Shown here in pieces: positions 34,192 to 41,453 of a DNA stretch of 64,000 nucleotides. The position numbers and the translations under genes were made by a program. The notes beneath the pieces were generated by a model. It ran no database searches. It was not told the origin of the DNA and saw nothing but the letters and a program-made list of their open reading frames with translations. This stretch comes from Vampirovibrio sp041737375 (lineage in GTDB: Bacteria; Cyanobacteriota; Vampirovibrionia; Vampirovibrionales; Vampirovibrionaceae). The number at the start of each line of letters is the position of its first letter. Position 1 is the stretch's first letter. The stretch is from NCBI RefSeq assembly GCF_041737375.1, contig NZ_JBGSRV010000008.1:62001-126000 (forward strand), in the 5' to 3' direction.

Positions 34192-34348
34192 ACAATCAGG
34201 CCCTGAGGCACCAATTGCCGTTTGGGCTGGATTGGATCGGGTTCAAAATTTCAGATGGGTTATTGATAATAATTACTTGGCAACAATTGATAGGGATTGG
34301 ATTTATTATAACTATCTGAATTGAATCCATTAACTTTTGAGGTTTGGC

Positions 34349-34741
34349 ATGGCTTCGGTATCCATTCGTCCTGATTTTTCGCCCTCAACTCGGGGATTGC
34401 TACCTCAACAGCCTGCTGGTTTCGTCTCAGGGGCTTCGGTTGGCCCCGCTTCAATCAGCAAGGCCCCGGTGGGTATTTCTCCCGCGCTTTCCGATTTTAT
34501 TGAATTTCAAACCATGATGGCTTCCTCTAAAAATTTGCATTTAAAGGATCATAGTCGAGTGTCTGTGGCCAAAACATCGTTCTTGTCAGGGATGCTGGCT
34601 GCGGTTCTCACCGCCATTCCCACTACCGTTTCCGCCATTAATGGGCAAGGCGACAAGTTGTTTTTGGTGCCTATTTTGGGAACGCTGGCTGCCTTTCATG
34701 GCGCGCTTTTGGGCTTGCTGTTAAACCACAATCGGGATTAA
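34349..34741 (+). CDS. uncharacterised protein with C-terminal membrane pair
   Basis: A 130-residue protein. The first 60 residues are Ser/Pro-rich (IRPDFSPSTRGLLPQQPAGF) and probably disordered. Two hydrophobic segments follow (SFLSGMLAAVLTAIPTTVSA and FLVPILGTLAAFHGALLGLL). TTGAGG lies about 6 bases before the ATG at 34349. It converges on tex with 5 bases between stops. No family recognised. Confidence 0.6.
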   Translation: MASVSIRPDFSPSTRGLLPQQPAGFVSGASVGPASISKAPVGISPALSDFIEFQTMMASSKNLHLKDHSRVSVAKTSFLSGMLAAVLTAIPTTVSAINGQGDKLFLVPILGTLAAFHGALLGLLLNHNRD

Positions 34742-34746
34742 CTGCT

Positions 34747-36927
34747 TTAGTCAGCCAGCTTCATGGAAAGGGCAATCCGCTTGCGGGGAATATCCACTTC
34801 CATCACTTTTACCTGTACGATATCCCCTGCTTTAACCACGGTGTGCGGATCTTTTACAAAGCGATCGGCCAGCATGGAAATATGCACCAGTCCGTCCTGA
34901 TGCACCCCCACATCCACAAAGGCCCCGAAATTGGTGACGTTGGTCACCACCCCTTCCAACAGCATGCCGGTTTGCAGGTCTTTTAAATGCTCAACCCCTT
35001 CCTGAAAAGTGGCTGTTTTAAATTCGGGTCTGGGATCACGACCGGGTTTTTCCAGTTCCAGCAAAATATCTTTGACGGTGGGTAATCCAAAGCGCTCATC
35101 GGTAAAGTCAGTGGCTTTCAGGGCGGTTAAGAAAGGTTTATCCCCAATAATGGTTCGCATGTCCCGGCCCGATTGGCGCAAAATTTTCTGCACAACGGGG
35201 TAGGCTTCCGGGTGAACCGCTGAGGCGTCCAGCGGGTTATCGCCATTGATCACCCGTAAGAATCCAGCGGCCTGTTCATAGGCTTTAGGCCCCAGGCGAG
35301 GGACTTTTTTCAGGGCTTCCCGGTTGGGGAAAGGCCCATTTTTATCACGGGTTTCCACCACCGCTTTGGCCAGTGCGGGGGAAAGCCCTGCCACATACCT
35401 CAGCAAGGCCGGAGACGCCGTGTTGACATCCACCCCTACTGCGTTCACGCAATCCTGTACCACCGCATCCAGACCCCGCTCCAGCTGGCCTTGATTGACA
35501 TCATGCTGATACTGACCCACCCCGATGGCTTTGGGTTCAATTTTTACCAGCTCAGCCAGCGGATCTTGCAGACGGCGGGCAATGGAAACCGCCCCCCGCA
35601 AAGACACATCCAGATCGGGCATTTCCTGTGCCGCCAGCGCAGAAGCAGAATAGACCGAGGCCCCTGCTTCAGACACCATGACTTTGGTGATGGCCAGATG
35701 CGGGTATTTTTTGATCACCGCGCTGACCAGTCGATCGGTTTCCCGAGAGCCAGTGCCATTGCCGATACTGACCAGACTGACTGAAAATTTTTGAATCAGT
35801 TCAGCCAGCTTTTCAATGCTTTTGTCCCATTCATTTTGAGGCACATGCGGGTAAATAACGGTGGTAGCCAATATTTTTCCAGTGGCATCCACCACCACGG
35901 TTTTAACTCCGGTTCGCAAGCCCGGATCGAGTCCCAGGGTCACTTGATGGCCCGCTGGGGCTGCCAGCAACAAATCTCGCAAATTACGGGCAAAAACGTG
36001 GATGGCCTCTTCCTCGGAGCGCTCCCGCAGCTGGGTCATTAAATCATTTTCCAAATGCGGCAATATTTTATCGCGCCATGCACTTTGCACGCAGCCTGCC
36101 AGCCAGTCATCGGCTGGAAGATTTTGGTGCTGGATATTAAAGTGCCGGGCAATGCGTTGTTCTATATGATCGGTGGCGGTTTTCAGCTCGTCTTTACCTG
36201 CGGCTGGTTTTAAAGAAATTCTTAAAAACCCTTCGTTTTTGCCTCGAAATAAGGCCAAGGCCCGGTGAGAGGGAATGGCCCGAATGGGTTCCACGTAGTT
36301 AAAATAATCGGTAAATTTAGCGGCTTCCTCTTTTTTGGTTTTAACCACCGTGGAAACCACCACCCCGGTATTCCATAAAAATTGGCGCAAGGTGCCAATC
36401 AGTTCTGATGATTCTGAAAAATCCTCAATTAAAATTTGGGCAGCGCCTTCCAAAGCCGCGGCGGCATCGGCAATGCCTTGCTCCGGGTTAATAAAGCGCA
36501 TGGCCGCTTGTTCGGGCGATTGATCCGGGTGATCAAAGAGGGTATCCGCCAGTGGGGTTAACCCGGCTTCTCGGGCTATCAGCGCTTTGGTGCGTCGTTT
36601 GATTTTGTAGGGCAGGTATAAATCTTCCAGCCGTGCTTTGCTGTCGGCCCTTAAAATGGATTCTTTCAACGCAGGGGTTAATTTTCCCTGCTCCTCAATG
36701 CTTTGTAAAATCGATTCACGCCGTTTGTCCAGATCTTTCAGGTATTGCAGCCGCTCATCCAGTGTGCGTAGCTGGGTATCATCCAGCCCGCCGGTGGCCT
36801 CTTTTCGGTAACGGGCAATGAAGGGAATGGTGGCGCCTTCTTCCAGCAATTTAAGCACCGCGTTGACTTGCGGTTCTCTCACCTGAAGTTCGTTGGCGAT
36901 TTGGCGGCTAATCCAGTTCTCGTTCAT
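34747..36927 (-). CDS. tex: Tex-family RNA-binding transcription accessory protein
   Basis: A 726-residue Tex homologue. The N-terminal helical domain has IPFIARYRKEATGGLDDTQL. A YqgF/RNase H-like domain starts with TLGLDPGLRTGVKTVVVD. Helix-hairpin-helix motifs (AKAVVETRDKNGPFPNREAL then VPRLGPKAYEQAAGF) lead to a C-terminal S1 domain (GVVTNVTNFGAFVDVGVHQD, then GLVHIS). It binds nucleic acid and influences transcription or toxin expression in other bacteria. Length is slightly short of E. coli YhgF (773). I chose ATG 36927 over GTG 36936. Confidence 0.95.
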   Translation of the reverse strand: MNENWISRQIANELQVREPQVNAVLKLLEEGATIPFIARYRKEATGGLDDTQLRTLDERLQYLKDLDKRRESILQSIEEQGKLTPALKESILRADSKARLEDLYLPYKIKRRTKALIAREAGLTPLADTLFDHPDQSPEQAAMRFINPEQGIADAAAALEGAAQILIEDFSESSELIGTLRQFLWNTGVVVSTVVKTKKEEAAKFTDYFNYVEPIRAIPSHRALALFRGKNEGFLRISLKPAAGKDELKTATDHIEQRIARHFNIQHQNLPADDWLAGCVQSAWRDKILPHLENDLMTQLRERSEEEAIHVFARNLRDLLLAAPAGHQVTLGLDPGLRTGVKTVVVDATGKILATTVIYPHVPQNEWDKSIEKLAELIQKFSVSLVSIGNGTGSRETDRLVSAVIKKYPHLAITKVMVSEAGASVYSASALAAQEMPDLDVSLRGAVSIARRLQDPLAELVKIEPKAIGVGQYQHDVNQGQLERGLDAVVQDCVNAVGVDVNTASPALLRYVAGLSPALAKAVVETRDKNGPFPNREALKKVPRLGPKAYEQAAGFLRVINGDNPLDASAVHPEAYPVVQKILRQSGRDMRTIIGDKPFLTALKATDFTDERFGLPTVKDILLELEKPGRDPRPEFKTATFQEGVEHLKDLQTGMLLEGVVTNVTNFGAFVDVGVHQDGLVHISMLADRFVKDPHTVVKAGDIVQVKVMEVDIPRKRIALSMKLAD

Positions 36928-37038
36928 AAGAAGCACTTACTTTCGTGATCCGCCCGTGGAAGCAGGGGGGCGGTTTTTAACAGGTTTCTTTGTTATACCC
37001 AAAGCGGGCTATAATGTCATCGTTCTGGTTTTAAAGTA

Positions 37039-37932
37039 ATGGACCCTTTCATGCGTATTTACGGACTGGATTTTACCAGTGCGCCCACCCCCAAAAAGCC
37101 GATTACCGTTGCTTGCTGCGACTTTACGCTAAACCAGCTGATTTTGCGGGACTTATTGGAGCTGACTGATTTTAACCAGTTTGAAGCCTTTTTGAACCGC
37201 AGTGGCCCTTGGCTGGCGGCCATGGATTTTCCGCTGTCCTTACCACATAGCTGGCTGCAAGCCATGGCCTGGCCCACGGCATGGGCGGATTCCGTGAGCT
37301 GGGTTCATCAACTTTCCATGCAAAAATTTTGCCAACACATTACCACTTACGCCCAAGGGAAACCGGCTGGCCAGAAGCATCATTTTCGTCCCATCGATCG
37401 CATTGCGGGGGCTTGCAGCCCCATGACCATTCACTATACGCCGGTGGGGCGCATGTTTTATCAGGGCGCTCACCGGCTTTTAAATGCGGGGGTTTATGTA
37501 CTGCCTTTTATGAGCCATCAACCGCTGGATCTGTCTCGGGATCGCATAGTGGTCGAAGGTTACCCGGCACTGATTGCCCGACAGTTGTGCCCGGGGCAAG
37601 GGTATAAATATGAAAAAACGGCCAAGGCTTCAGCGGCGCAAAGTAGCGCCAAGGACTTTGCCCGTCAGGAAATGATTCAGAAACTGGCGGCGGATTTATT
37701 AATGGATGATTTTGGCTTTTCCGTTGATTTAAACGGGTTTCAGCAAGCCTTGTATGAGGATTCCAGCGGAGATCGGCTGGATGCTTTTTTGTGCGCCATG
37801 CAGGCTGCTTGGGCCTACACTCAACGAGACAATCATTTTGGCATTCCTCAAGCCCAAGAGGCTGAACAGGGCTGGATTACGGCGCCACCCTACTTATTTA
37901 GAAAGTCCTTTTTGAGCGCGCCTGAAGCCTAG
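37039..37932 (+). CDS. DUF429-like protein
   Basis: A 297-residue protein. It begins IYGLDFTSAPTPKKPITVAC with the Asp of an RNase H-like fold, then AAMDFPLSLP at the position of a second acidic strand, and later VVEGYPALIARQL. This matches the DUF429 family of predicted RNase H-like nucleases, whose activity I cannot confirm. The start may be 37039 or the ATG at 37051. It stands alone and diverges from tex. Confidence 0.65.
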   Translation: MDPFMRIYGLDFTSAPTPKKPITVACCDFTLNQLILRDLLELTDFNQFEAFLNRSGPWLAAMDFPLSLPHSWLQAMAWPTAWADSVSWVHQLSMQKFCQHITTYAQGKPAGQKHHFRPIDRIAGACSPMTIHYTPVGRMFYQGAHRLLNAGVYVLPFMSHQPLDLSRDRIVVEGYPALIARQLCPGQGYKYEKTAKASAAQSSAKDFARQEMIQKLAADLLMDDFGFSVDLNGFQQALYEDSSGDRLDAFLCAMQAAWAYTQRDNHFGIPQAQEAEQGWITAPPYLFRKSFLSAPEA

Positions 37933-38043
37933 CCGATAACACTTTTTTGACACTGTTTTTTGAAAGATTTCGTTTGTTTAAGCGCTGGTTTTAAGTAGGC
38001 AATTTTCAGGCGAAAAAAGTTTTTATTCAAACAGCATAACAGC

Positions 38044-38117
38044 ACAGGCCGAGGCGAACTGCATTTGTGCGTGCTAAAAATAAAGTGCAGTTCAATTTTA
38101 GCCCGGCCTGTGTTTTT
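38044..38117. terminator. extended hairpin between convergent genes
   Basis: ACAGGCC (38044) pairs with GGCCTGT (38105), and GAACTGCA (38056) pairs with TGCAGTTC (38086), forming a two-part stem. TGTTTTT follows on the plus strand, so it can terminate the DUF429-like gene and perhaps the opposing gene. Confidence 0.65.
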
Positions 38118-38460
38118 AGCTTTCTGGCGGAAATGCCGCTAGCAGCTTTTGAATGGCGTTGGGGCTTGCCCCTTTTCCCAGTGACACCAGTTTTTGATTG
38201 AGAAACACAATATCCACTCGGGTGTTGCAAGCCGATAAATATTGACTGGTTTGAGAAAACTGCTGATCAAGATCGCCGGGAACCAGGTTTTTCAGGGCCA
38301 TGGCCTGCTTTAGCAGTTCAACGCCCGCCACTACGTTAGGTATTTTTAGCTCCAGAATATTCTGGGATTCGTGTGGCACCGATTTTAACTGAAGCTGGTG
38401 GCGGTCATTCAGTTGTATTTTTAGATCGGACTCGATCAGCAGATTCTCAAACATCATCAA
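38116..38460 (-). CDS. uncharacterised 114-residue protein
   Basis: A 114-residue soluble protein with alternating strands and helices (IQLNDRHQLQLKSVPHESQN, VAGVELLKQAMALKNLVPGD). I do not recognise it. It follows the 70-residue gene after 9 bases and looks like the second gene of a two-gene operon. The start is one of three consecutive ATG codons. Confidence 0.6.
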   Translation of the reverse strand: MMMFENLLIESDLKIQLNDRHQLQLKSVPHESQNILELKIPNVVAGVELLKQAMALKNLVPGDLDQQFSQTSQYLSACNTRVDIVFLNQKLVSLGKGASPNAIQKLLAAFPPES

Positions 38461-38469
38461 AATAACCGC

Positions 38470-38682
38470 TTAAGCGTTATCATCGCGGGTGGTAATTTTA
38501 ATCACCCCATTCAGCTTCCATTTGGCCTGCTGAGAATCCTGAGCGGTGCTGGATGGCACATACACTTCCATATTCTCAAACTGGTAAGTAATTTGGGCGC
38601 CTCTGCCAGTGAGCTTGTCATATAGGCCAATTGCCAAATCTGGCCATGTGTGAGTTTCTTTTTCGCTGATGGTGTTTGCCAT
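38470..38682 (-). CDS. uncharacterised 70-residue protein
   Basis: A 70-residue soluble protein with a beta-rich look (AQITYQFENMEVYVPSS, KWKLNGVIKITTRDD). AGAGGGG lies about 10 bases before the ATG. It is the first gene of a two-gene unit preceded by a palindrome (38726-38743). No family recognised. Confidence 0.6.
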   Translation of the reverse strand: MANTISEKETHTWPDLAIGLYDKLTGRGAQITYQFENMEVYVPSSTAQDSQQAKWKLNGVIKITTRDDNA

Positions 38683-38725
38683 GATCTCTAATCCCCTCTG
38701 ATTTCAAACATATAATAAATTCAAT

Positions 38726-38743
38726 GTATACCGATCAGTATAG
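38726..38743. promoter_or_regulatory. palindrome, candidate operator
   Basis: GTATAC-CGATCA-GTATAG, an inverted TATAC/GTATA around six bases, lies 44 bases upstream of the two-gene unit in an AT-rich promoter-like region. A regulator-binding site is plausible. Confidence 0.35.
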
Positions 38744-38860
38744 ATGGTTGTTCTAAAAAAACAAGCTGAACTTTTCATCATTAAAATAGTCTGTTTCAAC
38801 AAGAACCCATCACTTTTAAAATGTTCCCCGATTTGAGAGGCAATGGGTTTTTTAAGCAGA

Positions 38861-38908
38861 GCGTTTAGAACCTAGCGAAGCGTTTAGAACACATTAGAGC
38901 GTGTTTAA
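38861..38908. repeat. 19-bp-period direct repeats
   Basis: GCGTTTAGAAC occurs at 38861 and 38880, with a degenerate GCGTGTTTA at about 38899. They lie in the roughly 290-bp gap between the divergent small genes. Confidence 0.65.
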
Positions 38909-38975
38909 AAAAAAACACAACCAAACCTGAGTATCCTGCTTAACCTTTGTGGGGAATTGATTTAGACTATTACAC

Positions 38976-39446
38976 ATGAAAAAATACTTGCCCTTTTTTA
39001 TGATTTTTTTATTGATCAGCGCAGTACCCGCTGTGGTATTTATACTGTTTCCCGATGCGGCCTCTAACATTAATAGTGGCGATATTCCTTCTTTTAACGC
39101 CGTTAGTGCAGGCGATGGGGCCGATGGCATGGTAGAACAACAAACCAGTCACTATCTGGTCAGGCTTAAGCCGTTAGCTGCGCCGGTGCAGTTGGGCAAG
39201 GAAGCCTTTGAGCTGGAGATCTTGAATAGAAATACGGGCAGTCACTGGGTGGGCTTGCCCACCGCTCAGTTGAGCGCCCCCGATGGAAAACAGCAACAAA
39301 TCACCTCGCTAACGCTGAAGCCGGGCTTGCAAGATGGGGTTTTCAGGGTGCAAGCCACTTTTGATCAGCCCGGTTACTGGCAGCTGACCCTGAATTTAAA
39401 GGACCCGGATCAGCAGGTTTCCTTGAGGCTAAACGTGCAATCCTGA
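38976..39446 (+). CDS. membrane-anchored FixH/YtkA-like protein
   Basis: A 156-residue protein with one N-terminal helix (FFMIFLLISAVPAVVFILF). A single beta-sandwich-like domain follows (HYLVRLKPLAAPVQLGKEAF, then LKPGLQDGVFRVQATFDQPG and YWQLTLNLKD). This order resembles FixH/YtkA-like Ig-fold domains, but the match is loose. No ribosome site precedes the ATG; TTAACC (38940) and TAGACT (38963) with 17-base spacing would start transcription at about the ATG itself, suggesting a leaderless message. Confidence 0.6.
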   Translation: MKKYLPFFMIFLLISAVPAVVFILFPDAASNINSGDIPSFNAVSAGDGADGMVEQQTSHYLVRLKPLAAPVQLGKEAFELEILNRNTGSHWVGLPTAQLSAPDGKQQQITSLTLKPGLQDGVFRVQATFDQPGYWQLTLNLKDPDQQVSLRLNVQS

Positions 39447-39478
39447 GAATACGTTCCGAAAGCGGCCCTGCCGGTCCA

Positions 39479-40522
39479 TTAGGGAGAGGGGTTGGGGTGC
39501 TGGGTATGAATGGCTTCAATGTCGGCTAACACGGCATCCGACAGCTGAAGGGCGGCGCTTTCAATGTTCTCTTTTAATTGCGCCAAACTGGTGGCCCCAA
39601 TAATATTGCTGGACACAAACGGTTGCCGGTTGACAAAGGCCAACGACATTTGAGCCGGTGTGAGTCCGTTTTTATGAGCTAGTTCAATGTAGGCTTTGGC
39701 CGCCGATAGGGCTTGGGGGCTGGCGTAGCGGTCAAAATACTCTCCAAACAGGGCCAAGCGAGAGCCGGAAGGTTTTTGGCCGTTTTGATATTTACCGCTG
39801 AGCAACCCGAAGGCCATGGGCGAATAAGCCAGCAGTCCGACTTTTTCCCGAATGGCCATTTCGGCCAGGCCCACTTCAAAGCTGCGGTTGAGTAGGCTGT
39901 AAGGGTTCTGGATGCTAACCACCCGTGGCAAATTCAGGGTTTCAGACAGCTTTAAAAACTGAGAGACGCCCCACGGGGTTTCATTGGAAAGCCCTACCGC
40001 CCGTATTTTTCCAGCCTTTACCAAATCCGATAACACATACAGGGTTTCTTCAATGGGGGTTAAGGTTTCGCTGGGGTTATGGGTGTAGCCCAGTTGCCCG
40101 AAAAAATTGGTGTTTCGATCGGGCCAGTGGAGTTGATACAGGTCCAGATAATCGGTTTGCAGGCGTTTTAAACTGCCCTCAATAGCCTGCTCAATATTAA
40201 CGCGATTAAGTCGGGGTTCGACCGCACGCAGGTAAGTAATACGTTCTGAAGGGCCTGCCACTTTGGAGGCCAGCACCACTTGATCCCGGCACTTGCGGGC
40301 CGCCAGCCAGGTGCCGATATAGGTTTCTGTCAGTCCTGAGGTTTCTTGGCGGATGGGAACCGGATACACTTCGGCGGTATCAAAAAAGTTGACCCCTTGA
40401 GCCAGCGCGTAATCCATTTGGGCATGGGCTTCGGCTTCCGTGTTTTGCTCTCCCCAAGTCATGGTGCCCAAACCAATCAGGCTGACCTTGATATCCGTAT
40501 TGCCAAGGGAACGGGTTTCCAT
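39479..40522 (-). CDS. aldo/keto reductase, Tas-like
   Basis: A 347-residue NADPH-dependent aldo/keto reductase. The catalytic Asp and Tyr are in FFDTAEVYPVP, the Lys in VVLASKVAG and the His in LYQLHWPDR. The C-terminal cofactor region has SSNIIGATSLAQLKENIES. The DTAEVYPVP signature and length match the Tas/YajO-like branch; substrate unknown. I chose ATG 40522 with GTGAGG about 12 bases upstream. Confidence 0.9.
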   Translation of the reverse strand: METRSLGNTDIKVSLIGLGTMTWGEQNTEAEAHAQMDYALAQGVNFFDTAEVYPVPIRQETSGLTETYIGTWLAARKCRDQVVLASKVAGPSERITYLRAVEPRLNRVNIEQAIEGSLKRLQTDYLDLYQLHWPDRNTNFFGQLGYTHNPSETLTPIEETLYVLSDLVKAGKIRAVGLSNETPWGVSQFLKLSETLNLPRVVSIQNPYSLLNRSFEVGLAEMAIREKVGLLAYSPMAFGLLSGKYQNGQKPSGSRLALFGEYFDRYASPQALSAAKAYIELAHKNGLTPAQMSLAFVNRQPFVSSNIIGATSLAQLKENIESAALQLSDAVLADIEAIHTQHPNPSP

Positions 40523-40582
40523 ACAGGCTGTTGCCTCACTGCTCAATGCTTGGCCCTTATCTTAACAGCCACGTGGCCGATA

Positions 40583-40614
40583 AAAAAGCCATTGCCCTAA
40601 ACAAAGGCAATGGC
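40583..40614 (-). terminator. intrinsic terminator after the SYLF gene
   Basis: GCCATTGCC (40588-40596) and GGCAATGGC (40606-40614) form a perfect 9-bp stem. AAAAAA beside it gives a U-run on the minus strand, ending the transcript of the SYLF-domain gene. Confidence 0.75.
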
Positions 40615-40753
40615 TTGAAAATAGGTATAGTTGAACTAAATTGTTAAAGTCAACGCTAATTCTAGCAACTAAATTCAAATTTGTATGTAAACAAGAATAA
40701 TTGGTAACAAAAATTTACAGGCAGGGCTTCAAATTTTGAGAAAGCAAACAGGG

Positions 40754-41317
40754 CTATTTGTTGATTTTGGTGATTTTGGAACCTTCCAGGCTAAGGTTGT
40801 ACATTAAGCCTTTTTGATCCACCACGAAGGCTAAAATGGGCTTGTTCAGGGTGGTGGTATTAATACTGCCTTCCGCACCCACGGTGATTAAGGTTACGGA
40901 GGCATCTGCGCCAATTTTCCATCCTTTGCTGGCCCGGAATTTGTTCAGCACCTCATCGTTCATAAAGGCCAGAATAATGGCCTTGCGCTGCCCGCCCAGC
41001 TGAAACCCGTAAGAGCCTGAGGCGATATTGTAGTAGGCCTGGGTGGCTCCGTTCACTAAAAGGGCGCCTTCTCCGTATTCCCCGCCCACCACAATAATGC
41101 CTGCCTGATAGACCCGAGGAAAGACCAGAACGCCCCGTGCTTTGGCCAATACCTCGTTGGCCCCTTTTACGTTTTGTTTGAATACAGTGAGGGCTTCCTG
41201 CACTTGCTGATTCACCACCTGAGCAGAGGCGGCATGCGCCACCGGCATTGCAAAAGGGCCGCCCAAGCCGATCAGGGTTAGTAACGATATGGCGATTTTC
41301 AGTAGGTTTGCTTTCAT
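40754..41317 (-). CDS. secreted SYLF/YSC84-domain lipid-binding protein
   Basis: A 187-residue protein with a signal peptide (LLKIAISLLTLIGLGGPFAM, cleavage near AHA-A). The SYLF domain runs from about residue 40, with KGVLVFPRVYQAGIIVVGGE-like ARGVLVFPRVYQAG, GASGSYGFQLGGQRKAIILAF-like ASGSYGFQLGGQ, and WKIGADASVTLITVG. SYLF proteins bind phosphoinositides in eukaryotes; bacterial members are exported and poorly understood. AAAGGAATG precedes the ATG. Upstream, GATGGGTCAAAG is repeated with a 13-base period (41338, 41351). Confidence 0.85.
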   Translation of the reverse strand: MKANLLKIAISLLTLIGLGGPFAMPVAHAASAQVVNQQVQEALTVFKQNVKGANEVLAKARGVLVFPRVYQAGIIVVGGEYGEGALLVNGATQAYYNIASGSYGFQLGGQRKAIILAFMNDEVLNKFRASKGWKIGADASVTLITVGAEGSINTTTLNKPILAFVVDQKGLMYNLSLEGSKITKINK

Positions 41318-41337
41318 GGGTTCATTCCTTTCAAATC

Positions 41338-41374
41338 GATGGGTCAAAGTGATGGGTCAAAGCGATTGGGTCGA
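41338..41374. repeat. 13-bp tandem repeat
   Basis: GATGGGTCAAAG at 41338 and 41351, then a degenerate GATTGGGTC at 41364. It lies just upstream of the SYLF gene, possibly within its promoter. Confidence 0.7.
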
Positions 41375-41453
41375 TTTTGAAATTCGTGCTGAGCGTGCGT
41401 TTTTGCCAGGTTAAATGGACAACCGCTACCAGAGGCATGATTAGGCCTTTCGC

